From Diphasiastrum complanatum (taxonomy: Eukaryota; Streptophyta; Lycopodiopsida; Lycopodiales; Lycopodiaceae): 64,000 bases of DNA. The notes under the pieces are model-generated. The model was not told the DNA's origin. It did no database searches and saw nothing but the letters and a program-made list of their open reading frames with translations. Location: the NCBI GenBank assembly GCA_029204225.1, contig CM055107.1:14194900-14258899 (forward strand). Direction: 5' to 3'. Below, piece by piece: positions 45,460 to 59,468 of the stretch; positions within the stretch are counted from its first letter, which is position 1; each line of letters begins with the position of its first letter. The position numbers were made by a program, and so were the translations under genes.

Positions 45460-45472
45460 TGGTATCAGAGCC
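45460..45472 (+). promoter_or_regulatory. Copia primer binding site (initiator tRNA-Met)
   Basis: TGGTATCAGAGCC, directly after the LTR and about 100 bp upstream of gag. Confidence 0.9.
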
Positions 45473-45574
45473 GGTCATCTTGTCAAATTCTAACATAGCC
45501 AAGAAGCTAGCAGATCCAGGTTGCCAAGCATTCAAACAAACAACCATCAACAAGAGAAAAGACTCCAAGAAGCA

Positions 45575-46870
45575 ATGGCTTCAATCAGCAGCATGCAGAG
45601 CAAGATCTGCACAATACTTGATTCCTCAGGATCTAACTTTCTAGCCTGGAAAGTTAAGACATCTTTGATACTCAAGGGGACTCTTCTCCTGGGTGGATGG
45701 CACATAAGAAATGCCTACGACACAAGCAAGGAGCTACGCGAATGGAGGGAGAAAAATGACAAGGCAGTAGCCTTGCTATCATCTTCCATCGAAGATAGTC
45801 TCACACTTGACCTGGCTACACTCTCCAAAGCTAAGGAGATGTGGAATCCATTACTCACCAGATTTCAGACGAAATCAAGAAGTCAAATCATGATGCTGGA
45901 AAATCAGCTGACGAATTTGTAGTGGGATGGAAAAGACCTCACTTCTTTCGTGAGAAAGATGAAGGATCTGTTTCTGTCACTACATAACTCTGAAGTAGAG
46001 AACGCTGTGTCAGCTGAGAAGCAGCTCACGTACCTGTTGAGAACCTTACCCAGATCATTCCAGATGACAAGAACCCTGCTCGCGAAAGATCCCGCCATGA
46101 AGGCGATTGTCGAGATTCGAGAGGAAGTCGAGGCCAAAGAACATCTGGATCACAAAGATGGTTCTGACCAGACCCTCTAAGGTAACAAAGAAAAATCAAA
46201 GAAGCAATTTAAGTCTAAGGGGGAGTCCAATCAGAGGTAGGATCGTGACCAGCAAGCAGAGGGAACAAGCAAGGGCAACTGGAAGACCAAATGGAGGGCG
46301 AAACAACAAGGTGCAGACAAGAAGACTTGTGTGAGATGCAGAAGAGACGGGCATACAATAGATACCTGCTAGCTCAATTCCAAGATTGAGTGTATCCATT
46401 GCCACAAGAAGGGTCACACAACCATAAATTGCCGCCAGAACCCGAGAAACAAGTCAGCACAGAATAGACCGGAGAACAACAATAGTTCATCCTATGTCGA
46501 GGAGTCCGAGAGCTCAAAAATGGGCGAAGAAAGAACGAACAAAAATTGTTCGACCGTCTATATCTGTGAAGACGTGTGTGCAACATCAACATCTGACACA
46601 CATGAGGTGATCCTAGATTCAAGAGCGACCTCACACTTCATGACATCAAGACGAATCATGTCTGATTTCAGAAGTGCAGATCCCTCAAAATTCATAGTTC
46701 TTGGAGATGGATCTAGATATCAAGTGAACGATATTGGTTCACTATGGCTCAACACAAATGGCAGAGACAGACGACTCGAAGACGTTCTGTTCGAGCCTAC
46801 TCTGCAACAAGACTCGCTCTCTGTAGCAAGAATAGCAGATGCAGGGATGCGTGTGACATTTTCTGCAATG
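45575..46870 (+). pseudogene. Copia gag and protease, one frame with four stops
   Basis: From ATG 45575 a single frame reads the copia gag: FLAWKVKTSLILKG, the UBN2-type core LSKAKEMWNPL..RF and LRTLPRSFQ. Two tandem CCHC knuckles follow (CVRCRRDGHTIDTC at 46328-46369 and CIHCHKKGHTTINC at 46391-46432), then the protease. Its motif is VILDSRATSHFM, with Arg for the essential Gly of DSGAT (codon 46622-46624, GGA to AGA by one transition). In-frame stops: 45920 TAG, 46178 TAA, 46238 TAG and 46370 TAG. No frameshift is needed across 1.3 kb. The protease continues to about 46870, where it is fused to an unrelated gag. Integrase, RT and RNase H are absent. Confidence 0.88.
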
Positions 46871-48440
46871 TGATTGATGAAATGCCCAAATATGATGGAT
46901 AATCAACTCTGATCAGATTCCTCCAAATCTATGAGCAAGCGTGTGAGATCTATGGCGACCGGACACCGGCGGAAAAGTTGATTCGAGAACGGTACGTCCC
47001 ATTGCAAGAAGCAATGGAAGATGTGATTAGGGAAGAGGATGAAGGTTTGGAAGATGATTCCTATCCAATGACCCATAATCCAACTCCTTCGGTAGCATCG
47101 ACCTCGAGTGCTTCAAGTGTCTCGACAGATCTGTTGATGGAGCAAATGACAAAGTTACACAAACAATAGATGGAGCAGCTAACGACCCAGTTTGATCAGA
47201 AACTGAAGGCCTTACAAAGAACTATAACAACATCATCCAATGCACCAGAACAGAACCAGTTGTAGTATCCACGAAGAGAAAATGTATGGTGTTTAATTTG
47301 CACCCAAAACCATACAACAAATGAGTGTCCAGTTTTAAAGCAAAATCTCAAATTGACATAGAGGTTTTGCCACCTGTGCAACGCATCATCTCATGAAACG
47401 ACATTTTGCCCATTCAACTTTCGGATCATACAACAGAAGAGGAATCAATATCAAACCTCTTATCCTTATCACCAAGGGGCACCGAATGCGATGCCACGGT
47501 ATGGCGCGCCAAATAACCAACAACGCATGGCCTTACTTGCACCACCAAGGCCATCTAACAACCAAGTGGACCATGTGAATTTAACAGCAGCGGAGTAGGA
47601 AGTACCCCCTCAGCAGCAGCAGTGATATAGACCAGATGAGACTTTTGTCAATCCAGCAATCAACGAGTACTATGCGATAGTGTCCTCAAAAGGGTGTGTA
47701 CAACCCTTTTTGCCGAGAATGCGGTTACGGGCATTGTTACAAGAATTGCCCATTCAAACTTGGAACCGATGCACCTCTGAACTTGATCTCATTGCAGCCA
47801 ATGATAGTCTCATGATGGACGTCATAGAAAAAACAAATTTTCCACGTTCTAGTGTTAGCGATTACCGAGCACAAAAACGGAAGGAAGTGGCTCCATCACC
47901 ACCATCTTCAGTATCAATGGTAGATGATCAACCCTCCACCGCAGGACCATATGCTAATGTGAGGGAAGAAGGAAGACAATATAAGAAGATCTGCCATTGG
48001 GTGCAGAAGGCACAAGCCAAGGAAGCTGCATGAGCAAGAGAAATCCCTGCAGAACCTCACATTACTGAAGAACCAACGCCACCAATGGGCTCACCATTGC
48101 GAACGGATAAAAATGATTGTTTGCACCATCATGAACCACCTTTCCACATGGAGGATCCTGAGGTCCCACATATAGGAGTGCTCACAAGTTTTCTATCTAG
48201 CCGTGTGAACTTATCCCTCACGGAGTTACTGCGGATTGCACCTCAAGCCAAGAGCATTCTAGCCGAATGGGCAAAAACGGAACCAGAACCAGAATCAGCA
48301 ATACAAGAGCCCTCATACTGTGTGGGCTACGAAGGAACCAGCAATGTCCTCCAAGTTGGGGCAGTGTGGGAAAGTGAGCAACATAACATCACATTGCCAA
48401 TCAAGCACAAGAGATACAAGGAAGAGAATAATCCAACACT
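46858..48440 (+). pseudogene. Ty3/gypsy-type gag with zinc knuckles and a novel linker domain
   Basis: Frame 1 reads MPKYDG, RFLQIYEQACEIY and EDVIREEDEG. It matches the gag at 60.7 kb (PKYNG, RFLQIYAESCEVY, DDAIREED) but with the gag core deleted between them. Then come two zinc knuckles (CLICTQNHTTNEC at 47290-47328 and CHLCNASSHETTFC at 47368-47409) and a third, CRECGYGHCYKNC, in another frame near 47715. A final block (HHEPPFHMEDPEVPHIGVL..LSLTELLRIAPQAKSILAEW..VGAVWESEQHNI) is shared with 61.56-61.85 kb. Stops at 46900, 47167, 47263, 47359, 47596, 47623 and 48031 are mostly TAG. Non-functional; the element ends where a copia fragment begins. Confidence 0.75.
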
Positions 48441-49130
48441 TCCTTTTAATCTGAATCCTTGAATGCCTTGACCTTCAAACTTAGTTCTACACAAAATCTT
48501 CTGTGTGACTCCAAACTTAATGCTTTAGTAAAAACATATGCTGTCATATCTTGCGTTTTACAATACTGCAATCTGACCTCTTCGTTGAGAACTTTGCTTC
48601 TGACGAAATGATACTTTAGTTCAATGTGCTTACTCTTAGAATGAAATCTAGGGTTGGCTGATAAAGCGATGGCACTTTGATTATCACAAAATAATGTCGT
48701 CGGAGCATATTGATTCAGACCAATATCTGAGAAGAAATTCCTCAACCAAATTGCTTCCTTTGTAGCTTGCGAGGCTGCGATATACTCTGATTCAGTGGAA
48801 GATAGAGCTATTGAAGATTGCTTGCGACTGTTCCAGGAAACTGGACTATTGTTGAGGAAAAATGTAAATTCGGAAGTAGATTTACGAGTGTCTACATCTC
48901 TTGCCCAACTTGCATCTGTGTAACCACTGAGTAATTTGAGTTTGTCGTTGCCGACTGCTCCATGACAAATGCAAAAGTCCATAGTGGCTCGAAGATATCT
49001 CATGAATCTGATAAGAGCCTTCCAATGTGTTATACCAGGGTTAGTCATATACTGACTGAGAGAGGTACCAAGGCTAGGATAGATCTAGTAAGATAACTTT
49101 CAAGCTTGAGCATGAGCTCGTGTTGCAGTC
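48441..49130 (-). pseudogene. Copia RT end and RNase H, largely intact
   Basis: A 200-codon minus-strand frame (48446-49048) reads MRYLRATMDFCICHG, LLSGYTDASWARDVDTRKST, SRKQSSIALSSTESEYIA, TTLFCDNQSAIALSANPRFH and KHIELKYHFVRSKV, a complete copia RNase H with its Asp-Glu-Asp positions. Upstream only LSQYMTNPG remains, so RT and everything before are gone. On the left a purine tract and TGTTGGATTATT (minus, from 48440) suggest that only a few bases of the 3' LTR remain. The CDNQSAIALS stretch corresponds to the place interrupted by (GA)n in the 52.5-kb element. Confidence 0.88.
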
Positions 49131-50402
49131 TTTGGTTGGGTCTTCAATGTTTTAAGAGCCCAGTTTAGATCTATGTTAGGTTAATTGATCTCAAGGGTAT
49201 GTCATATTGACCTTAGAACCATTCTTGCATAAGGAAGATCAACAATGAAGAGAAATATCCTTTAGAAAGGGCAAATATGGTGTGTGCACAGAGTATCCCC
49301 AAAATTGTAGTTGCAACGTATGATCAAGCTCAGAGATGAATTTTCTTAAAGAACTTAACATGAAATTACTTATGCTTTGACTTTCATTGCACGCAATGAG
49401 TTTATACACAATTCAAGTGCAACTATTTGAAAAAGTTATTCTCAATTTTAGATTAGTATGGTTTGCACTATTAAGTCATTTAAGCCATGACTATGTTTCA
49501 TGATAGTTGTGTGGCAAATTTGTTTACCACAACGCTTCTAGCTTGACTGTAATTTTTAAAATGCAAAATGGATCATGAAGATCCAGGATCTCCATCATTC
49601 AGATTTTGATGGAAGATTGTACCATAGTCTAATGCATGCAAAGGGAAAGTACGAGTTTCGTATCACTTGTTCACATCAGCGCTTGGCACTTTTATGCTAC
49701 TTTGGTTCATGCAAATGGTGGGTTACTTTCATGACAGGAACAACAAAAATCAAAGAGTTGTATGACTGATCCCTAGTGAACCTTTTCCAAATTGCTACTC
49801 CAACCATTTTTCTTTACATGGTAACTAGTTCAAGTAGCTTGATCATGTACAATATGTACACATTACATCGCATGCCGGCAGGTAATTCAGCTATCTTCAT
49901 CATGCGAAACATGTACACATGTAGTAAAGCCAAGCCAAGCCAAGCCAAACCAGGAAGGGGGACCAAGGCTTTTAAAAGCTTGTGCCTGCGCTTAGGTGGG
50001 CGCACCACACAATGCCGATTGTTATCCAAATTGAGGACTGAGGAGGACCAACCGCTTCTCTTTCACAGAATTGAGGGACTTCAGGCTGGTTTTGATCTGA
50101 AAAGATGCAGCTCACACTGCACAGTACATATGCTGTTTGCAAACAATGTGGAATGATTAGCGCTGACAGTTGATCAGTACATAGTGGGTGGGGCTTTGCA
50201 TGCCATGTCAGTGCGAGACCATATGTTGTATGGTGGTTGATTTACATGGCAGGGGCAGTGCGCCGAGCTGACAATTTCGTATCAGCCCATTTCACTCTCT
50301 CACGAGTCACAACCTCCAGCTCAGATTTAGCAGCAGGACGAGTTTCTTTTTCTGGATCGAGATTCTGAAATGTCAGGAATCAGCATAGCTACTAGTCGGA
50401 CA
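49131..50402. other. Spacer, no gene
   Basis: Contains an (AAGCC)n run at 49926-49948. No other feature recognised. Confidence 0.4.
49926..49948. repeat. (AAGCC)n short tandem repeat
   Basis: Four AAGCC units and one AAACC. Confidence 0.85.
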
Positions 50403-50426
50403 GCGCGCGCGCGCACACACACACAC
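50403..50426. repeat. Compound (CG)n(CA)n microsatellite
   Basis: An alternating CG run passes into CA, an alternating purine-pyrimidine tract able to form Z-DNA. Confidence 0.85.
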
Positions 50427-50720
50427 GTTCTATTTGCACTTGAAATAAGAGAGAGACATTGTGATACATACACACTCGCTGTGAAAGGTTTAAAACATAC
50501 AAGTGGCATGTTGTGGTTGCTTAGAGGATGCTCATTACAAGCCATTGGAGGATCTTACCAAAAAGTTTCATCTCATCAATCCATGTGCGAATGCTACATA
50601 GTGGGTATTCTTTATGAGAAGGCTGGTTATCGGCGGTAGCAGGTGGAGCCCTTAGTGGTGAAACTTGCTAGGAGATGGTAGCGAGACGTTGGATGAACAA
50701 TACCTAATACATAGTGAAAA

Positions 50721-50724
<4 letters not shown>

Positions 50725-50772
<48 letters not shown>
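50725..50772. repeat. (AG)n microsatellite
   Basis: About 24 uninterrupted units. Confidence 0.95.
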
Positions 50773-50774
<2 letters not shown>

Positions 50775-50929
50775 CAAAAAACAACATTTTGCACAAAAGG
50801 ACCTTCCTTTCGGGTTGCTCTATAGAAGGTTCGCCATCTTTGTAGAAATTTCTCATAATCAATGGCACAAGTCACATTTTCTTTCCCATCATTACACGCA
50901 CATTCTCTCTTATGCTCCCGTTTTATTTT

Positions 50930-51060
50930 ATTTGAGTTTTCACCCAATGGGGTACTTTGCATCCAAAGTCTCTTTGGTCCCAAAGTTCGAGCCTCCCTTG
51001 GAAACCAAGAAGTATTTTTTTTGGGTTTTCACCCATTTCATGTTCATTTTGTAGCCTAAA
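50930..51060 (+). mobile_element. tRNA-derived SINE (copy 2)
   Basis: 50956-51016 matches 11434-11494 without gaps, including the B-box-like AGTTCGAGCCT and GGAAACCAAGAAG. The A box is degraded. Confidence 0.5.
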
Positions 51061-52170
51061 AACCCAAATCATTTTCCCATTTTCCCATTAATATTTCACA
51101 AGTTTGAACTTGTTGGTTTTCTCTACTAACAATTTTGTATTCAACTTTACAAAATCAAATGAGTCTATTTCAATTTTTGCTTATTGCAAGGGTCACTAGT
51201 AACATGAAGAGCCCTAGTTCCACTATCACTTGACTCATAAGAGGGCGTAGTTATAAACCCTAGATGTGGAGTTTTTGCACACACAAACCAAAAACCCAAA
51301 ATCACACATATAGTTGCACTGCAAAAACAACCCTTTTATAGATTCTCATTGCAAAACTTTGGTACAAAAGTTGGCAAGCATAAAAGCTTGGCATTGAGAA
51401 AATTTACATAACACAATATCTACATAAAATATTATCTTTACTTAAAACTACATCTGCAAACAACATTGTCCAAACATGAAATATAGCTTCACTTTCTTGG
51501 CTATCATAAGAGCTCATAAGTTCCACATATTATGGTAACAAACGATTGATGTTCTTATTTTCCCTTGCAGCTTCCTTGTTGTTCCATGTCCATCTGTTCA
51601 ACAATCACATTGTCAATGTTAGATTGCATATTCGGAAGTATCGAAAATCTGCCTAACGCGGAAAGAAATTAAATGTATGTCTCTAATTGCACCAGCGCAG
51701 GTTCTTTCATCGCCTTCCACACAACAGTCGCTCTTGTCAGATCCATCCCTTTTCCATGGTACAAGTTCAACCACATTGCCAAAGGGTAGAACTTTCTTGT
51801 CCTCAACATCACAAGCAAGACTTGAGGCAAACTTGGCAATTAATCACAACCTCATATGGAAAATATAAAAGCTCATTAAAAACTGTTTGCCAATGTTAGC
51901 TGCACACAATTTTTAATTTCAGAGGTGCCATATTTCATGTACTCTTCACGTCCCTCTCAATATCCTCTTTTGTCAAAACATGTACCACATATTGAAAGTG
52001 TTCATTTCCTATGTTCTTCAAGCAGTATCCAATCATCTAGTGCCATGTCTGATGAAGATTCTAAGTTTGATATACTAAAAAATATCTACAACTGAATTTC
52101 CTACATTTATTACAACCGCCGTTATGCCGTAAACGCATGTACAAAGTTGGCGGACATTAGTGTAAAGTCG
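51061..52170. other. Spacer, no gene
   Basis: Non-coding AT-rich DNA; nothing recognised. Confidence 0.35.
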
Positions 52171-52464
52171 TTGGGTCGGATTTCTAACCGACAATATCAA
52201 AAAATTACATAGGGTCAAATTCTGTACAAAGGGTCAAGAAATATACACTGGGTCGAAAATATGTTGAGGGTCAAATTTTTCGAGGTTGAAAAAATTAGAC
52301 CCGATTCGATCCAAGGTCGAACATGCCCGGATAATTTAGTGAAGGGTGGAAAAAATCCGAACCGATCCAACTCGACCCAGGGTCTAAAAAAAAACCCTAT
52401 TTTGAACGGCTTTTCAGGATGCTCATTAACAAAAGGATTTAGGGCTGAGCATTGAAATCCAACA
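52171..52464 (-). repeat. 3' LTR region of copia 5, with repeated GGGTCRAATTT motifs
   Basis: The minus strand carries AAGGGGGAG followed by TGTTGGATTTC starting at 52464, a polypurine tract and LTR start. The LTR contains at least five GGGTC(A/G)AA words (52173, 52212, 52231, 52251, 52268). Left end not located. Confidence 0.5.
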
Positions 52465-54994
<2,530 letters not shown>

Positions 54995-57264
54995 AACATC
55001 ATCAGGAGGAAAATCTATTTCTGAAATTCTAGTTCAACATGTATATATGCATTCAGAGATAAATGTTCAAGGATTCAGTTTTCAGGATCACAAAAAAAAC
55101 AACTGTGAGTATTGATATTTTTGATACTTTGATTTTTGTCATTCATAAATATATAATAGTAAACTTGCCAATCTGATCATTTTTCTCTTGAAAATTTATA
55201 TCCATCCAACATAAATGAATGGGAGCCCAGTGGATCTTTGGCAGATGTGTTAGATGTTATTCACATTGATATTGGACAGTTGCAGTATCGAGGTAGAACT
55301 GCAAAAGATCTAGTTGATAGTGGGATTCTTTTTTATGAATCAATGTACGTTTATGATTCAAAAGAAAATTTTGGACAAATAGTACCAATTCCATTACCTA
55401 GTTCACACGTTCCATTTTTTTATTTTTTTATAAATAGGTCTTTTTCGACTCGGATTTTCACACAAATTTACGATTTTTTGGCCGGATATCGATTTCAAGC
55501 GCGCCGTTTGCACTGATTATCCTCCGTTGGCTGATTTGCGCTTGGAAATGATACTGCATCTTCCGGTATCGCATTCAAGTGCGCATTGCATCTCCTTTCT
55601 TTTGTGCTCTGTGTTCTTGATCTCGGATCCGATACTCCAATTTGTAATATCTCTCTCGAGCGCACATTGCCTTGACATGCTTGTCGGACCTACAGTTTGC
55701 GCCTGAGAGCGATATTTGGAATTTTACGTCTGTTGTTTTGATTAAAATGTCTAATTTTGATTCTAGTTTGTTTTTTTTTTTTCATGAATTTGGTATTACT
55801 GATAGTTTGGAGTATTTCAAATCTCTTTTTTCTCCTTTTCTTTTAATTCTTCCGTCTATAATTGAGGGTCATGGTGTGGAGTCATTTTCTGAGATATATC
55901 TCAGATTTAAGTCCCTGCTCAGTACTCCGTTATTCAGATCTCAAAATAAGGACATGATTCATTATCAGGATCTGGTGGCACTCGAAAGCGTATCTATAAA
56001 GCTAAGCTTGACAAAATGTTTACCAAGTTACATAATGATTTCAAGTCTGTAGATGAGTGCCCAATTCATAATAAAAAATGTAGATTTGTTGATTTTCAGT
56101 CTGCGTTTGTTTTTTTTCTTTTGTTAAATATTTTTGACGATTTGGAGGCTGTCCCTTCCACTTCTGAAGCTGCTTCTTCTAGTGGTACAAAGTCTGAAAA
56201 GTCAAAGATTGTAGATATAGATATTTTTTTTATTGATACGAGCGTTAATTTAGATGATTGTTCTGATTTTGATCCTGCTCAAAATAGGGCATCGCTTATA
56301 GGCCCTAGAACACCCACTACTCTTTCTCCTTCTGATAAATCTTTGATTACTTTGCCTACTTATAATATAGATAATAATTTCTTTTTGACAATATCGGATA
56401 TATCGGTTCTTTTTGACTTCACTAAAGCTGAGACTCTTTGCATTTTGAACAAAGAGCTTGATGAATTTTTGGATATAATTGATTTTGATGCTAATGATCT
56501 TCTCCCTAGTATTGACGATGTACATAATGATAAGTTTTATTCAGGAAAAGAGTGCTTGAAAATGGCTCTGGAGGAAATGCGCAACAAAGAAGATGATCTG
56601 CCTTCTGAAGAGGAGTTTCTTAGAATCCAAAGTCAACTTAGTTTTCCACAACCAACTGTCTATTCACCAACAATATTGACATTGAAAGGTGGACATAATA
56701 TTCATGGAGAGACAATAATTAGGGAAGACAAAGCCGAACGCTTAAGTTTTTTGTATCTTATCACGTACTAGTTCATTCGTTATGTCAGATTATATACTGG
56801 AGCTTACTTTGATTTTCTCATTTCAGAAAATAATTTTCCTTGATGATTTCACAATTCGTCGAGGAGGACAGAGATCTTCTACTGGAGAATTTTCAAGAGA
56901 TCATGCACTGGGGCACTATCTGAAGTTTTTCAAGAATAATGAAATAAGTGTTGCCCATTCAAAGTTTCATGAACATGGTGAAACTATGATTATGGAAATC
57001 AAGACACTGTCTCATTTTCTTGGAGGACATAATTTCAATAAGGTGCATAAAATAATTTTTGTAAAGAAAACCATTGGGGTTAAAATTTTAGTATATGGAC
57101 TAGTGAATTTCATGCTCAGATTATCTCATTTTGCATTGTATGCTGCTTATGTTGATGTGAGTAAGCATGAAAAATATGAGCTATTGGATCCATACAAAAA
57201 AAAAAAATTGTTGCATGATTCTAAGTTGCAACTTTCATTGGAAAAAATATCGGAAGCAGATTAG
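54995..57264 (+). CDS. Unidentified AT-rich, probably split gene
   Basis: Not recognised. Coding-like blocks: 54995-55104 (GGKSISEILVQHVYMHSE), flanked by TTTCAG and GTGAGT; about 55220-55430 (VIHIDIGQLQYRGRTAKDLV); 55748-55985 (FDSSLFFFFHEFGITDSLEY); 55960-56764 (YKAKLDKMFTKLHNDFKS, then an Asp/Glu/Ser-rich stretch and KECLKMALEEMRNKEDDLPS); and 56827-57264 (SRDHALGHYLKFFKNNE, FHEHGETMIMEIKTLSHFLG). Between the last two a 62-bp intron with GTACTA and CTCATTTCAG is plausible. The 251-codon frame at 56016-56771 is the longest. Base composition is much more AT-rich than the neighbouring retroelements. No zinc, RT, integrase or protease motifs seen. Borders and exon structure are inferred. Confidence 0.4.
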
Positions 57265-57369
57265 ATACTGTTGCATTGTACTTTGTAAATATTTTTATTT
57301 AATATACAAAATTTTATTGTGTGTCTATAGCCTACTGGCTTGTATAAATTTGCATGCTTTTTGAATTTT

Positions 57370-58704
57370 TTATAATCCGTCGATTTTGTATTATGACAAA
57401 TTTGGATTCTTCTGTAAAACCATTGGAAAAGTTGCAATATAGCTGGTTTTTGTGCTAGTCCTGCTATATTGTATACTTTTATAAAATGCCGCTCTTGCTT
57501 GCCAATGAGATTTTTCCATTCCTTGCGATGACCATATGCTAAGAATTCTACTATTTCTTGCAAAAAATGTTGAATGATTTCGAATATGTGCTGCATGTCA
57601 TAAAAACATAATGTAGATCAGTACCAAAAGCATCTAATTTAATTGCACATATTTGTCTATCGTAGTGTAAAATCAAAATCTTACCATATAATGTGTTATA
57701 TGATCAACACCCCATGCACTTTGAACTGCATCCACAAATTTTTTGGTTGTTTTCTGTATCATTTGTATATCAGTATTTGAAAATTTATCTTTTCTCAAGT
57801 ATTTCACCATGTTGTCTAGCTTTTTCTAAACTTCTACTTTGTGTATACGAGTAGAACCTTCTTTTTTGAGATCTTGAGTTGCTGCAATAATTTCTTTCCA
57901 AATCGTGTATTGAACCTTGGATTGTTTGCCAGAATAATTTGATAAAAATCTTTGAGCTTTAGATCCTGCAATGCTCGGCTTGCATGGAATATTTTCTGTT
58001 TTACCTGATAGCTTGTCATCTTTTTTCATTTTAACGTGGCCTTCATGTAAGCCTGCTTTGGACAACACATTCTCTAATCTGGAAATAGCTTCCTTTGCAG
58101 AGGCCTCTAGCTTGGAATTCCATGCAAACAAGATGTGAAGATATATTATTTTTTCTATAATACGCACCTCTGCATGCAATTTACAAATATGAACATTTCG
58201 TAGTGGAATCAGTAGTACATGTTTTCAATTAGGATCTTCTCGATCTCTTGATATTCCTATACCCATTGTCATGTCTTTTGTTGTTTTCATGCAGTTAAAA
58301 CAAGGGTGTTAGCGCCATGAGATACATTGAACATACATTTTAATGTCTTCAGATCTCTGTTAAATGCCATTCAATATTCAAAGTGCCAGATCTAGGAATA
58401 TTGAGTGGAACTCCCTCCATGTGATTTTTTATGGTGGCAGGATATGATGTTCTATTAAATATCCATGAGAAAATGACATGGTCTTCTTTCATCACCTATA
58501 AGAGAATACAAAAACGTGATTAGCCTCATAATATTAACATAGAGAAGATTTCCCATATGAAATCCATATTCAATGATTATCCCTATTTATTATGCGAAGG
58601 AACTGCCATACTTGAAATGCTGCCAACCACCAGATATCATTTTCTGATTGAACACTGAAATTGAGGCCTTCTGAGTCTTCTGAATTTGAAAGTGCTCCAT
58701 TCAT
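57370..58704 (-). pseudogene. Unidentified split gene, convergent, decayed; recurrent plant/transposon-type family
   Basis: On the minus strand: ATG at 58704, an exon to 58612 (SVQSENDIWWLAAFQ) ending CAA/GTATGG; acceptor CTTATAG and an exon from 58495 (FSWIFNRTSYPATIKNHMEG, TLNIEWHL) in phase. After disruptions come RNVHICKLHAEVRIIEKIIY and LHILFAWN, SRLENVLSKAGLHEGHVKM, KPSIAGSKAQRFLS and FVDAVQSAWGVDHITHYM, ending at 57685 with donor GTAAGA. Acceptor GACATGCAG opens an exon at 57590 (HIFEIIQHFLQE, then in other frames SSQGMEKSHWQARAAFY and AILQLFQWFYRR). The GMEKSH.QAR..FF and LFQWFYRR pattern feels familiar from uncharacterised plant proteins, possibly a transposase, but I cannot name it. 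Stops and frameshifts indicate decay. Confidence 0.45.
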
Positions 58705-58713
58705 GATCGTGAG

Positions 58714-59446
58714 TGTTGGAGGGTTTTCGAATCCCAAGACAACCCTAACCCTAGCTAATAAGTGAGAGGGATTTGGCACCCTACGTGTGTAAGTCCAATC
58801 CGATGATTAATTAGAAAGACAATAAAAGGACTTTAGGCCTTTTTGCGGGACTTTTAATGTCGCAGGGCCTAAATGTCAAGTTAATGAATAAAGTTGGGTT
58901 TCCCTCCAATCTGGATGGTTCTCACTCTTTTTTAAATTTGAATATTTAGGGAGGCAGAAATGGACCAATAGGATTCAGAGGCCATGGTGGTCCTCTCTAT
59001 TATAAAAAAGGACCAATTTGAGTTCCTACACATGTTCATTTTCTCATTTCAATAAAGCAGATTGGTTCTCTTCAAGAATGGATTAATGAATGTCCTTGCT
59101 CTCTATTACTTTTCCTCCATCTCTCATGCTTTCTTTTTTGGTAATTGTTGGATCTGAATGTTATTGGGATTGTATGTTATTATACTTTCTATGAGAGAGA
59201 AAGAGTAAGCTATCTTTGTTGTGGATGCGTAGTGCTAATGGATCGTAGTGTTAATGGATGTGTAGTGTTAATGTTTAGGGTTAATGGATGTTAGAGTTAG
59301 ATGTGGATCTTCCATTCAAGCTGAAATCTGAACTATACTATCGCTCTCATGGAAACGAACCTACGCGTGACTACAAACTTTGTCTCTTTTATGCTCGATT
59401 GATTAGATATTGGATTGAGGTTAGGCAAGGAAGGAAACCCACTACA
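58714..59446 (+). repeat. 5' LTR of an Athila/Tat-like Ty3/gypsy element
   Basis: TGTTGGAGGG at 58714 and CCCACTACA ending at 59446 bound a 733-bp LTR ending 4 bp before the PBS. A TATA-like CTATTATAAAAAAGG (58997-59011) and an AATAAA (about 59050) lie within. It starts inside the 5' end of the minus-strand gene at 57.4-58.7 kb, so it probably inserted next to it. Confidence 0.65.
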
Positions 59447-59450
59447 ATTT

Positions 59451-59468
59451 TGGCGCCGTTGCCGGGAA
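59451..59468 (+). promoter_or_regulatory. Primer binding site, tRNA-Asp type
   Basis: TGGCGCCGTTGCCGGGAA matches the complement of the plant tRNA-Asp 3' end, the usual primer of Athila-type elements, with one mismatch near the end. Confidence 0.88.
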
